Assembly (NCBI GenBank): GCA_964348095.1
Contig: CAYGBK010000015.1
Span: 144,007 to 208,006, forward strand
Length of the DNA stretch: 64,000 nt
Direction of reading: 5' to 3'
DNA from: WVXP01 sp964348095
Lineage (GTDB): Bacteria; Desulfobacterota; BSN033; WVXP01
The first letter of the stretch is position 1. Each line of letters opens with the position of its first letter. The translations under genes were made by a program, and so were the position numbers. Below are positions 16,900-25,902 of this stretch, piece by piece. Under the pieces are notes generated by a model. That model was given only the letters and a program-made list of their open reading frames with translations, was not told the DNA's origin and did no database searches.

Positions 16900-17034
16900 A
16901 TGCGGTTTCGCTTTACAATTCGCGTATATTTCAAGGGGACCATCTTAAATTTATCAAAAGATGTGGACGAGTTCAAAGAAAATCGAGAAGGTAAAGATTT
17001 CAGGTACAAAACGGTGGGTTTGAGGAACCAGTAA
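16900..17034 (+). CDS. Possible 44-residue basic protein
   Basis: A short plus-strand frame, MRFRFTIRVYFKG ... FKENREGKDFRYKTVGLRNQ, divergent from the PHP gene. Composition is protein-like (charged, few rare codons) and GGGG lies 6 bp before the ATG. No family was recognised, and such a short frame could arise by chance. The rest of 16874-17159 shows nothing else. Confidence 0.25.
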   Translation: MRFRFTIRVYFKGTILNLSKDVDEFKENREGKDFRYKTVGLRNQ

Positions 17035-17159
17035 GGTCGTTGGCCGGATCGCATATTGAGGATAGGTACCGGCAGGAGAAGAGGGTCGGCTATCCTCGGG
17101 ATCTAAGCCCGCTACACGTGAAGGGCACAGCATGCTGGAAGTCGGATTATCTGAACATA

Positions 17160-18854
17160 CTATTGTGCACTAACGGTGCGTCCTCTGGCCCATTCCCTCA
17201 GAGACTCAACATATTCGGACCGCGTCTTCGATAGAGGACGGGTCTTTCTCGTCTCCTCTAGCAGGAGATCGTTGCTTAAGGGGAGATTACTCGAAAATGC
17301 GGTATAGAGAGCCGAGACAACCACCTGTTCAATCTCCGCTCCGCTGAAGCCGGCTGTGGCGGCTGCGAGAGCGGGAAGGTCGAACTGTTTTCGATCATGA
17401 CCTCGGCGTCTGAGATGAATCTCAAAAATTGCCTCTCTCTCTGTAGAACTTGGAAGATCGACAAAGAAAATCTCGTCAAAGCGACCCTTACGCAGCAATT
17501 CAGGTGGCAGCCGAGTCACGTCGTTCGACGTGGCAACCACAAAGACATCGCCCTTCCGTTCTTGCATCCATGAGAGGAAGATACCCAAAACCCTTTGGGA
17601 TACGCCGCCATCTTCTGTGCCACCAGCGAAGAAGGCTTTTTCTATTTCGTCAATCCACAGTACCACAGGGGACATCTTCTCAGATGTTGCCATTGCTCGC
17701 TTGAAGTTTTTCTCACTTTCGCCAATGTATTTGTTGTAAAGGTTTGACGGGTCCATTTTGAGCAAGGGCAAGCCCCATTCCATAGCTACGGCCTTGGCAC
17801 ATAGGCTCTTGCCCGAGCCAGGTATGCCCAGCAACAGAATGCCCTTTGGGAAAGGCAAACCGTATTGTTCGGCCAGTTTAGGGTCGGTGATGATGGGCTT
17901 GCGCTTTGTGAGCCATATCTTCAACCGTCTCAAACCTGCTATGTCTGACATGCTTTCTTCAACTGGGAAATACTCCAAGAGACCCTCTCGTTCGATGATG
18001 GCCTTTTTGGCCTGTATGACGACCTTGAGATCATTAGGGGCAAGTCGCCCGTCTTCGATAAACGCCTTGGTCAGAATTTTCTCTGCTTCGAGCAGGGTTA
18101 AGCCCTTCAGGTTATGGATGAATCGGTTCAAATCTTTTTTGCTCATCTCCACCTTGATTTGCATTCGCGCGGAGAGATCACGGAAGATGTGCTGCAGCAG
18201 TTCTAAATAGTCTTGTCGCTGAGGCGGGGAAGGCCTTACGCGGGCTGTATGGGGTTTCACCGAATCGGGAACCTGCACACCGGTTCCTGTCAAGATTAGA
18301 GCTCCTTCGATCTCGGTAAATGTGCGGGCAGCTTGGGTGAGCTTTGCGCCGAGGACCATGTCCTCGAGAAATGGTCCTAGCCCCTGGAAATGATAAACCG
18401 CTGGAAATCTCGAGATTTCGATATGATCCATCGCCAACTTTGGATCGATGGTTCCGTAGATGGTCTTTTCTATGTCCGACCGTTGCAGCCCACGGTTTAC
18501 AGTCCAAAAGAAAAAGGCCAGATTCATATGGTCAGCAAGATGTCTCAACAGACTCTCCGCACGGTCCTCCTCGGTTGTCTCCAGGCAGATGAGACTATAG
18601 CGCGACCGGATGAGCAGCTTGAGTTCTTTGATTAGATCGTCATCCTTTCCGGCGTGGCGCCGTCCATATTGCGTCCCGCTCCATGGCTGTCTGGAACGTC
18701 TAGATGTGCGGGGTTTTTCTTTTTGACCTCCCATTCCTTTCCGTGCAGAGGGTTCTGCCTTGGCGTATATTGCGCCGCATTTTGGGCATTCGTATGGTGG
18801 CGCCAAGTCTATGGGTTGTCTTGCGTAACCACACTGCACACATTTCTTGCTCAT
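17160..18854 (-). CDS. AAA+ ATPase with N-terminal zinc ribbon (Ycf46-like)
   Basis: A 564-residue protein. The N-terminal zinc ribbon (CVQCG...CPKCG, residues 5-27) and a basic linker precede an inactive-looking AAA-like region and a C-terminal AAA+ module. That module has Walker A GIPGSGKS (about 340), Walker B VVLWIDEIEKAF, sensor ATSNDVTRLP and Arg-finger segment LLRKGRFDEIFFVDLP. The order and the start (LLIRSRYSLICLETTEEDR) match the Ycf46/FtsH-like AAA family lacking the protease domain. It likely remodels a protein or complex. The 289 bp upstream contain no supportable gene. Confidence 0.85.
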   Translation of the reverse strand: MSKKCVQCGYARQPIDLAPPYECPKCGAIYAKAEPSARKGMGGQKEKPRTSRRSRQPWSGTQYGRRHAGKDDDLIKELKLLIRSRYSLICLETTEEDRAESLLRHLADHMNLAFFFWTVNRGLQRSDIEKTIYGTIDPKLAMDHIEISRFPAVYHFQGLGPFLEDMVLGAKLTQAARTFTEIEGALILTGTGVQVPDSVKPHTARVRPSPPQRQDYLELLQHIFRDLSARMQIKVEMSKKDLNRFIHNLKGLTLLEAEKILTKAFIEDGRLAPNDLKVVIQAKKAIIEREGLLEYFPVEESMSDIAGLRRLKIWLTKRKPIITDPKLAEQYGLPFPKGILLLGIPGSGKSLCAKAVAMEWGLPLLKMDPSNLYNKYIGESEKNFKRAMATSEKMSPVVLWIDEIEKAFFAGGTEDGGVSQRVLGIFLSWMQERKGDVFVVATSNDVTRLPPELLRKGRFDEIFFVDLPSSTEREAIFEIHLRRRGHDRKQFDLPALAAATAGFSGAEIEQVVVSALYTAFSSNLPLSNDLLLEETRKTRPLSKTRSEYVESLREWARGRTVSAQ

Positions 18855-19143
18855 TTTACCAGTTCCCTTGTCCGCCCTAGGACGAGTGACCCGACTGTTT
18901 TACGATCATGTGAATGTCAGTCATGTTTCATTATGTCTCGACAACTGACACCCTCTGAGTTCGACTGAAAGATTGATCGCTTTTGGGTTCGCAATGAATT
19001 CATGGAAACCGTCAAACGGATTGGTGAGTATGAGCTCTCTCAGTTTCGTTCTCCCAGCAACGCACTCAAATTTCTCTTTTTCTGGTTTGACCGTGTCAAT
19101 GTCATGCGGTGTGATCGGCCTGCGGCAGAGGATGTTGATAGGT

Positions 19144-19572
19144 CTACTTGATGTAATACCCAGCTACCCTCCACGTGCCATCCCTATCCAACATGGGTGT
19201 TACCGTCTCTATTGCGAACTTCTTGTGTTCGAATACTGTCTCATACTGGATTACAACATACTGCCCGTCTGGGGCACCCGGAAGAGTCTCGGTATACCGT
19301 CGCAATTTGAGTCTCCGTGAAAGGACTTTGCCGAGCGGTTTTCTGAAAGCACTTAATGTGGCCCGCCATTGTTCTTCGGTCATGGCTGCCCTGAACAATT
19401 CGGCGGCCTCGTTCCAACTGGCGGCGTATTCGCCCTTATCGGCTAGAGCGAGCCAGACTTCAGAGGCGACGGTCGCCAGCTCTTCCACCGGCTCTTTAGC
19501 AGGAAGTGTTTGGCAGAACACGAACAGAGAGAGGAATGCGAGCACAGTAGGGATCCAGTCTTTCAGATTCAT
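19144..19572 (-). CDS. Secreted DUF4019-type protein
   Basis: A 142-residue protein with a signal peptide (DWIPTVLAFLSLFVFC) and a DUF4019-like body: WLALADKGEYAASWNEAAELFR, then RKPLGKVLSRR, QYVVIQYETVFEHK and a C-terminal WRVAGYYIK. The start at 19572 is supported by AGGAGG nine bases upstream; a longer frame begins 42 residues earlier without signal. The family is of unknown function. It is the first of the long minus-strand run of small genes (19-34 kb). Confidence 0.75.
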   Translation of the reverse strand: MNLKDWIPTVLAFLSLFVFCQTLPAKEPVEELATVASEVWLALADKGEYAASWNEAAELFRAAMTEEQWRATLSAFRKPLGKVLSRRLKLRRYTETLPGAPDGQYVVIQYETVFEHKKFAIETVTPMLDRDGTWRVAGYYIK

Positions 19573-19642
19573 ACCTGTGAGCCTCCTATATATTGATCGA
19601 TGCGTGACGGCCAAGTGGATGCCTGAATCAAGCCATCGGAAG

Positions 19643-19682
19643 GGAGCTCGGAGGCCCGGCGATCGGCCCCCGAGGAAGCTCC
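19643..19682. other. GC-rich hairpin upstream of DUF4019 gene
   Basis: GGAGCT (19643) pairs with AGCTCC (to 19682). An inner arm CGGAGGCC pairs with GGCCCCCG through one G-T pair around CGGCGATC. No T-run flanks it. It could be a weak terminator for the upstream DUF6713-like gene or a structured leader. Confidence 0.45.
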
Positions 19683-19701
19683 TAACGAGAGGCGTCATGT
19701 G

Positions 19702-20070
19702 TCAAAGCAAATAGACCGTGACCGTTCCTTGGGCAAGTGAGAAAATAAGTATTGCAACAAGTATTGAAATTGATATGGGCGTTCTGAATTCTTTTCGACC
19801 CTTCTGGAAGAGGACCATATGGATTCCGAAACCGAAGATCCCGGCGACAGATAATCCTAAGGAGAAGATCAAACCGGCGAAAGCCTGTTGAAAGACGAGA
19901 ATCAACCCATACAAAACAAGAACCAGTAAGGGGAAATGAATGAGGAGGAATCCAGTGATGCCGCCAGGTAGTCCAAACACATCCCACTCTTTCCAATAGG
20001 CCGAATCGATTTCATGAATTATCAAAAGCACCGAATTGATCAGATACAGCCAGGGCAAGAGATTCTCCAT
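19702..20070 (-). CDS. Small four-helix membrane protein (DUF6713-like)
   Basis: 122 residues with four hydrophobic segments. The first contains LLIIHEIDSAYWKEWDVFGLPGG, an acidic HExD segment reminiscent of a small membrane family I know as DUF6713; that assignment is from memory. It lies 129 bp upstream of the DUF4019 start on the same strand. Function unknown. Confidence 0.65.
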   Translation of the reverse strand: MENLLPWLYLINSVLLIIHEIDSAYWKEWDVFGLPGGITGFLLIHFPLLVLVLYGLILVFQQAFAGLIFSLGLSVAGIFGFGIHMVLFQKGRKEFRTPISISILVAILIFSLAQGTVTVYLL

Positions 20071-20133
20071 GACCTGTCCCTTTCACACCACCTTTCGTTA
20101 ACGTGACAATCTCAGTTATCTGAACCTTTCCGG

Positions 20134-20709
20134 CTACAGGTGAGATCGAGATACCGTTCGGTTGATCATGCGATCGGCTCTGGGCCAGGGGCCCGGTGGA
20201 TGTTCTGACACCTCTCTGGTAAAAACCTTTTCCTTGGAAACGCGAAGCCCCCTGGTACGGTAGTTTGCGAGAGCACCGGGATGATCGAGGGTGCACGTGT
20301 GTACTCAGACACGACATGTATTCAAATTCCATGCCTTTTCAGTGGCAACTGTGAGTAATTGGCCACCCAATCCTTTCCCAAGAAAGACGGGAAAAGGCCC
20401 GAGAAAAGCAATCAAAACAATTCTGTCTGGCTGGACCTCAAGCTCGAAATAACCCGCTGGGGTTCCATAGATATAGGCAATCCAGGTGTGTAACTCGGGG
20501 CGATCGACCTATTGTTGCCATTGCCGATAGGTCCAATTCAACCAATCGGTCCAATACCAATATCCCTAAGGGGGATAGAAAAAACGATTGAGCTCTGGCA
20601 AGGGCACCTCTGCCCTCTTTATTTCTCGGCCAGAGAGTTTGATCCGTTTTGGGACGAGATCATTTGGATCTATCATCTCAAGATAGCGGATCGTCACGTT
20701 GACTTTCAC
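20134..20709 (-). pseudogene. GNAT acetyltransferase pseudogene (three in-frame stops)
   Basis: One uninterrupted frame of 192 codons starts at GTG 20709, preceded by GAGAGGGG. It reads as a GNAT protein: GYWYWTDWLNWTYRQW, RPELHTWIAYIYGTPAGYF, acetyl-CoA loop KGLGGQLLTVA, VHTCTLDHPGALANYRTRG. Three nonsense codons interrupt it: TAG at 20566-20568, TAG at 20509-20511 and TGA at 20305-20307 (the last where Trp is usual before VHTC). The frame is otherwise intact, so this is a recently inactivated gene rather than random sequence. Confidence 0.82.
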
Positions 20710-21084
20710 GTTTTCCCCTCTCCATAATTTCCTGGAATTGGGGTCAGTTGCCGCATTGACGCCCGAACCACTTTCTTTGAGTTTTGCCTGTCATCCATCT
20801 TACCGTGACTTTCCATCTGTCTCTACTCTTAAGTTTCAGCACCGGCAGACCCCACGAAAAAACGAGTGGGCCGACGAGGCGTTCCACTAGGGAGTACCCC
20901 GTGACGGCCTGTCCTGTCCCGTTCTGTTTGCAATTGGGCTTCAAGGCTGCATCAAAAGCAACAGGATGATGGGCCGTCAGTTTTGTCGAAAGGTCTAGGT
21001 GGTGAGCTTCGAGATCAGTTGCGGGTGCTGTAGTCCGCGGAGACGATGATTCTGATGGCTGGGATGACAAGGTCCATTTGCAAT
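20710..21084. other. Unresolved stretch, possible degraded coding
   Basis: About 375 bp between two pseudogenes. The minus frame 20744-21070 gives a 108-residue ORF whose second half (GPLVFSWGLPVLKLKSRDRW) looks protein-like, while its first half does not. No family was recognised, and it may be a further remnant. Confidence 0.3.
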
Positions 21085-22270
21085 CTACTTGAAGATTCGT
21101 CGGGCATTCTTATGTGCGATCAATTCGGCAGCCTCTGGACGGATACAACCAAGTATCCTCCGCATACGTCGGATTTTTTTCTCATATTGTGCAACTTTTG
21201 CCCCTTGGGGGCATGGACGCCTTTTCCTATCCGACCAAACTTTTCATCCGTACCCACCATAAATCGCATTGGCATCTCTTCAAAAAGCTCACCCCAGTCG
21301 TTGTACAAGCGTCCTTCTTTGTCTGTTATCGGTTCCAGGTTCCTCCATAGACGGTGTTTTCTTATTCGCTTGAAGTTCACCATGATGTTTGGATACGTCA
21401 TCAGTATCCCTCGCACATTTGCTGGATTTGTCATCGCAGTGTGAGAAAGGATTAACTTAAGATTGGAATAGTTGTGGAATAGCAATTCCAAACCCCCAAA
21501 AACCTGATTCTCATAAGACGTCCCAAATGGATCGACCGGCTCCGCATGAAGATCAATCCACCTCCCCTTTTTTTCTATGCGGCCGACTATTTTGAGAAAG
21601 GGCTCAAAGGTTGGCGGACACTCAATGACATTCTGTAACCCATCTTTATTGAAATGGGTGAGACCGATCTCTCCAATTCCCAAACAGTCAGGATCATCCA
21701 GATCGTCTGATAATCTGTTAAGTACCTTGTTTAGGCCCTGTTCTTAAACCCGTTACGATATGCATCGTGCAGCCAATTTGAGATATATTCACTTCCGCAA
21801 AAGAGTCTTATCCTGCCCTCTTCTAGCTCCTTGAGTTTTTTTCTTTGTTTCCCACCTGTTGAACGCTTTGTCATGTGCCCTTCATTCGGAACGGGCATGA
21901 TAATAATCATCTCAACACCGGTTCCGTTTATGAATTCAGCAATTCGGCGGAGAGACTTCTTGCTCATGTATCCACTTCTCGCCGGATCCAGATGCGCGTG
22001 GGTATCTATGATAGGCCCTTCATACTTTCCGTCATATTCTCTGACAGGACGATCTGGTTTAGACCGGATATGGTTGACCTTGAATCTAGGTGCAGGTAAT
22101 TTGGCGACTGGCATCATGTTTCTTGAATATTCATATCCACAGACGATCAAAAGAATGACAAGCGCAGTCAGCCCACAAATGTGTGTCTGTCTCTTTCGAC
22201 TCTTCCTCAAAAACCTCAGCTCCTTTTTCGCCTGACCATCACACAGCATCCAACGATCCAGACCCATCAT
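21085..22270 (-). pseudogene. Amidohydrolase-2-like TIM-barrel gene broken by two frameshifts
   Basis: Three segments in different frames join into one amidohydrolase. Residues from 22270 include a membrane anchor and the metal motif IIDTHAHLD. After a shift near 21722-21735 the frame continues NKVLNRLSDD ... CLGIGEIGLTH, IDLHAEP, LILSHTAMTN, MVGTDEKFGRIGKG. A second shift in the C/G runs near 21200-21211 leads into AKVAQYEKKIRRMRRILG ... NARRIFK and the stop at 21085. All catalytic motifs survive, so the damage is recent or is sequence error. In an intact form this would be a membrane-anchored metal-dependent hydrolase. Confidence 0.75.
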
Positions 22271-22304
22271 CGTCCTTGTCCCCGGCAGCTACCGCACCGA
22301 GTCA

Positions 22305-22694
22305 TTAGATGGCAAACTCTCGGAGTATGCGGAATAGATTCGCTGGTGCAGCGCTGTTGTGTCCAGGCAGACGATATATGTCAAAGGATGACGCCACAAA
22401 GAGTGCGATGATCATTGCACCGATGATTAGTAGGGCATAAGGCACTCGGAATAGACAGAACAGAAACCAGTTGATTGCTCGAGCTAGGATGTAAAGAAGA
22501 CCGCCGAATATGACGACATGGAGCCAGAGAGTGGCGAGGATCCAAAAGCCTTCTGCGGTGAATTTTGGCAAAGCGACAATGGACCCGTACCCTGCCAGAT
22601 AGAGAATACAGAATGTTGGAACTATCCCCCCCACGACCAGCATGGTGTAAGGCACTGGGAAAGTCAACAAAAAGGCTGAAAAGAGTGTCCACAT
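22305..22694 (-). CDS. Small polytopic membrane protein
   Basis: 129 residues with three to four hydrophobic helices (FLLTFPVPYTMLVVGGIVP, WILATLWLHVVIFGGLLYIL, ALLIIGAMIIALFVA). No signature motif and no clear ribbon of conserved polar residues. Ribosome-binding site is weak. It sits between the broken amidohydrolase and another small membrane gene on the same strand. Unknown function. Confidence 0.6.
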   Translation of the reverse strand: MWTLFSAFLLTFPVPYTMLVVGGIVPTFCILYLAGYGSIVALPKFTAEGFWILATLWLHVVIFGGLLYILARAINWFLFCLFRVPYALLIIGAMIIALFVASSFDIYRLPGHNSAAPANLFRILREFAI

Positions 22695-22795
22695 CGACTA
22701 ACGTTTCATCTTTCCAACTTTGGGATCCATGGGGCACTTTTTCAAAAGATATTTCATGTCTGGGCCCAAATCGCGATCTTGGATCGCGGACGGCC

Positions 22796-23005
22796 TCAGA
22801 AGAGCCAGATGACAATCAGGCCATCCAGCAATAACAACGAACCAAAAGCTATCCAACCGCATCCTAAGTAGACGGCATTTCTACCGGCGTAACGGCGATA
22901 GCCTCTTCCAAAGCACGCTTTTCTGGTTTTTATCGCCCTCACACCGGACCAAATCAGCCACGGAGATAACGGAACGAGGATAAGAATATGTATGTAGGTT
23001 CGCAT
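22796..23005 (-). CDS. Small two-helix membrane protein
   Basis: 69 residues with helices at IHILILVPLSPWLIWSGV and NAVYLGCGWIAFGSLLLLDGLIVIWLF, and a basic loop (RKACFGRGYRRYAGR) between them. Composition supports a genuine protein; no family recognised. Lies 101 bp upstream of the 22305-22694 gene on the same strand. Confidence 0.55.
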   Translation of the reverse strand: MRTYIHILILVPLSPWLIWSGVRAIKTRKACFGRGYRRYAGRNAVYLGCGWIAFGSLLLLDGLIVIWLF

Positions 23006-23205
23006 CTAGAAGATTGATGATCCTGAAGGTGATAGGGAATCTCCTGGTTTGATCTGAGAGATGAACCTTAGCAGCTAACGTGCCAAACGAGCTTCGGACC
23101 TGATGCCCGTTGTGCACGGTCGAGGCAAGGAACCACAAGATATCTTTCCGTCACGGACAGCGACCACTTTTCCGGTTCCAGTTATTAAGTTTGGGATCAT
23201 GTCCT

Positions 23206-23585
23206 TTAAAGGGTTTGAACGCTTTTGGTCAGCAACGTTGGAATTCCCATCTTTAGATCTATCTTGCCTTCAGTCAAGACGCTTCGTCCAGTCAATTGTT
23301 CCATGACGAAACCAGAGTCAAAAAGGTCGGCATAGATTCTGGCCCCGTCATCTTCCATGTAAAACCGATAGCCTCTTTGATCCCGTATATCGATGACCCC
23401 CTTCAAAGTCAAGGTTTCGCCGTCATACCTACCGGGAAAGTCGAATACCTCGGCTACGGGGTAGCTTGTCGATTGAAAATAGGCGGTCCCAATTTATTTA
23501 AATGGCCATCTCCACAGCGAGCTATGAATAGTGAAAAGGCGATCAATAGCAAGAATAATCGCAAGAAGTCTCTTATCTTTGCCAT
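23206..23585 (-). pseudogene. OB-fold-like lipoprotein gene with one frameshift
   Basis: The ATG at 23585 (AGAGAGA upstream) opens with a hydrophobic leader and a Cys (LFLLLIAFSLFIARCGDG). The frame stops at 23454-23456, while the adjacent frame continues YPVAEVFDFPGRYDGETL, LKGVIDIRDQRGYRFYMEDDGARIY to 23206. Restoring one base near 23457-23470 gives a single protein of about 125 residues resembling secreted OB-fold domains. A real mutation cannot be told from sequence error here. Confidence 0.65.
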
Positions 23586-23622
23586 AATTCTCTCTCTTCT
23601 CAGATGTGGTCAAAACCCGGAC

Positions 23623-24144
23623 TCAGCGGCGTCGCTTGCTGTGGCCATTGGAATGTCGTGTGTTCCTGCTCAGGGAAGCTATCGTTAGATCTAACTCAAA
23701 GTATAGTGCGCCAGGTATAGGGTTGTGGCGGTATGGCGGAATCGTCAAGAAACCGAGCGACGTGTACAAGGCTCTTGCCTCTCTCATGGATGGGACAGTG
23801 TCGAGGCGCATGGTGCGGTAGCCCCTGGAGCACGCTTCGGAAATGATGGCTTCCGCGAGTCTTCTGCCAACCCCACTGCCACGGTGATAAGGTTTGACGT
23901 ACAGCCTTTTCATCTCACAGACTCCAGGCTCAAGGGGTCGCAGTGCAACACATCCAATGGTCTCACCATGTTCCCGTGCAAGCAGCAGACACCCATCTGG
24001 CCGGGCATACTGTTCCGGGAGTTTTTCCAGTTCCTCATCGAAATTCTGAAAACAGAGGTCGAAATCTAAAGACTCCGCGTACTCCTGGAAAAGCCCCCTG
24101 GCCTCTTTGATGTCATGGTCTGATCGAAGGTAACAAAGTTCCAT
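23623..24144 (-). CDS. GNAT-family N-acetyltransferase
   Basis: 173 residues, intact. Motif A (MKRLYVKPYHRGSGVGRRLAEAII) holds the R/Q-x-x-G-x-G/A acetyl-CoA loop; motif B follows (MRLDTVPSMREARALYTSLGF). The N-terminus (ARGLFQEYAESLDFDLCF) matches the amino-acid acetyltransferase-like subfamily with a short acidic entry. Substrate unknown. It is a single gene in the minus-strand run and starts 101 bp from the end of the DUF3859 gene upstream. Confidence 0.85.
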   Translation of the reverse strand: MELCYLRSDHDIKEARGLFQEYAESLDFDLCFQNFDEELEKLPEQYARPDGCLLLAREHGETIGCVALRPLEPGVCEMKRLYVKPYHRGSGVGRRLAEAIISEACSRGYRTMRLDTVPSMREARALYTSLGFLTIPPYRHNPIPGALYFELDLTIASLSRNTRHSNGHSKRRR

Positions 24145-24245
24145 TAATGCTTCTCTGTGACCGTTGCGCAGCAGGGCCGCCAGCGAAAGGGTGTCAGCTG
24201 TTTTGCTGGTCGGTCCGGGCGATACGTGGAGACGATTTATCCTGG

Positions 24246-24770
24246 CTACTCTCCCAGGTAAACCTGAAAAGTTTTTCCAGCCAGTTTATGGTTCTGTAAC
24301 CAGAATTCAATTGTCCACTCACCAGGCACGAGTTCATACTCATGATCAAATCCGTATCCTTCAACGCCTCTGATGGTTCCGTCTTTGGTGGTCGGTATAG
24401 CCATGTGAAGGGTATAGCCTTTAGACACCTTTCCGTCAGGTTTTGTAATCTTAGGATGATTGACTGTTTTTCTGAGAATAACGACGCTGTTACTCGGTAG
24501 GCCTGTAACAAAGAACTCGATCCCAAACTGAAGCCCTATTCTTGCAGGAATCTTACCTGTTCTTTTTGTAACTTTCCATCGAGCAATCCTTCTGATACCA
24601 CCCGTTGTCTCGGGGGAATCCTCCGTTCTCTCTTTTGTAATAGGCTCTATGAGACCGAAATTGATTATTCTCCCCTTTGTCTCTCCAGAAGCAGTTGCTC
24701 GAGTCGGGAAATTAACCAGAAAAAAAGCTACCAATAGCAGAGTAATAGGCCAAACCCACTTCTTTTTCAT
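24246..24770 (-). CDS. Secreted DUF3859-type protein
   Basis: 174 residues with a signal peptide (WPITLLLVAFFLVNFPTRATA). The body follows a DUF3859-like pattern: RIGLQFGIEFFVTGLPSNSV, LRKTVNHPKITKPDGK, then a beta-rich end DHEYELVPGEWTIEFWLQNHKLAGKTF. The fold looks like a beta sandwich, probably periplasmic. Family function unknown. The assignment is from recalled family pattern. Confidence 0.7.
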   Translation of the reverse strand: MKKKWVWPITLLLVAFFLVNFPTRATASGETKGRIINFGLIEPITKERTEDSPETTGGIRRIARWKVTKRTGKIPARIGLQFGIEFFVTGLPSNSVVILRKTVNHPKITKPDGKVSKGYTLHMAIPTTKDGTIRGVEGYGFDHEYELVPGEWTIEFWLQNHKLAGKTFQVYLGE

Positions 24771-24837
24771 AAGTCCTCCAGGCGATTTAGGCGGTATGGG
24801 CTGAGAAAGGTCAGTCTGTTTCGGCTGAATCTGTCAC

Positions 24838-25503
24838 TTATTTGATACCTGCGTTTTTCTTAATTGCCTCAATATCTAGCTCGTTGATCCACCTGATAAG
24901 ATTGTTCCAGATCCCATGAAACCCGAATCCTCCCTGGGTCATTTCCTTTAGGGCCTCTTCCGTGCTCCACCCTTGCACGGCGATACGGTAGAGTGCAGAC
25001 ACGGCCCCGGTGCGATCTGCACCATGCTGGCAGTGGACCAGAACTGGAGTAGATTTCTGATTTGTGACGATCCGGAGGAATCTGACAGCTTCTTTTTTCT
25101 CTGGATGCCATGCCTTCATATGAATGTGTTCATATGCCAATCCGGTGTTCCCGATCTCGATCCGGTCCGAATGGAATGAACGGAGGCTCACAATGGTCTC
25201 GATTCCCATCGCCTTGAGGTTTATCATACCTTCGGTAGATGGCTGTGCGCTTCGATAGAGTTCATCTGAGACCTTGTGGAGGTTGGGTACGCCTCTTCGC
25301 TCCATCGGTTTGGCCCAACGAAGGGGACGGTTTGCTAGAGGATTTCCGCCCCCATGAGCATGACTGAACAAAACCATTGCGGTGATAGAAGACACCATCG
25401 GCTTCATTTCTCGAGCACTTTCCGGGAGAGCTTTGCCTGGCGTGCCAAAATCACTTAGAGTCAGCAGGACATCGATGTGAGCCCGCCAGCTTTTTCCCGT
25501 CAA
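24838..25503 (-). CDS. Dual-specificity / tyrosine phosphatase-like protein
   Basis: Up to 221 residues. The PTP-loop signature is intact (VLVHCQHGADRTG, HCx5R, about residue 155), with an upstream general-acid region (EHIHMKAWHP). The N-terminal phosphatase segment reads VPNLHKVSDELYRSAQPS, as in DSP/SiW14-like enzymes. A Met at 25407 followed by a hydrophobic stretch (MVSSITAMVLFSHAHGGG) suggests export and may be the real start. Probably removes phosphate from protein or small-molecule substrates. Same strand as neighbours. Confidence 0.8.
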   Translation of the reverse strand: MTGKSWRAHIDVLLTLSDFGTPGKALPESAREMKPMVSSITAMVLFSHAHGGGNPLANRPLRWAKPMERRGVPNLHKVSDELYRSAQPSTEGMINLKAMGIETIVSLRSFHSDRIEIGNTGLAYEHIHMKAWHPEKKEAVRFLRIVTNQKSTPVLVHCQHGADRTGAVSALYRIAVQGWSTEEALKEMTQGGFGFHGIWNNLIRWINELDIEAIKKNAGIK

Positions 25504-25521
25504 GTGGAGCGACTTCTTAAG

Positions 25522-25544
25522 CGGCTAAAGTTAGCCGTTTTTTG
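25522..25544 (+). terminator. Hairpin with T-run on the plus strand
   Basis: CGGCTAA-AG-TTAGCCG followed by TTTTTT is a canonical intrinsic terminator on the plus strand. All genes nearby are on the minus strand, so it would stop antisense rather than sense transcription, or mark a lost plus-strand gene. Confidence 0.5.
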
Positions 25545-25568
25545 TTCAGAACCTCATGTTGTCCGTGC

Positions 25569-25805
25569 TTAGGATGTGAAAAAGATGTTTAATCCGAGCC
25601 GTCGTATGAGAAGATATGACAGGACCAAAATCCATGGTAACAGTAAGGCCATGGCGTTTATCAAGGTCAGTGGAATCTGTGCGATGTAGCCCCAATCTCC
25701 ATCTGTTTGAAACCAATTCCATGAAGATACAGCTATACCGAATGAGAAACCAAAAGCAAAAAAGAGAATCAATCCAGCTATTCGATCAAAAGCCTTGAGT
25801 TTCAT
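25569..25805 (-). CDS. Small two-helix membrane protein
   Basis: 78 residues with helices at IAGLILFFAFGFSFGIAVSSW and LINAMALLLPWILVLSYLLI, and an extracytoplasmic Trp-rich loop. Basic N-terminus (MKLKAFDR). No family recognised; the segment pattern supports a genuine membrane peptide. Confidence 0.55.
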   Translation of the reverse strand: MKLKAFDRIAGLILFFAFGFSFGIAVSSWNWFQTDGDWGYIAQIPLTLINAMALLLPWILVLSYLLIRRLGLNIFFTS

Positions 25806-25902
25806 TCCAGGTGCCAGTCAGTGTCCTTTCCGCCAGCCGCTCACCCATAGAGTTCAAAGGGGTTCACCCTGTCGGAGGGTCCTTTTCAGCGAATCGCTAG
25901 GC

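Noticed and set aside
16900..17034. Confident annotation of the 44-residue plus-strand frame
   Set aside because: No homologue known to me and no strong ribosome-binding site; kept only as a low-confidence entry.
20134..20709. Pyrrolysine or selenocysteine decoding of the in-frame TAG/TGA codons in the GNAT gene
   Set aside because: Three different stops in an ordinary acetyltransferase, at positions where homologues have common residues, are better explained by decay; no SECIS-like hairpin was seen after the TGA.
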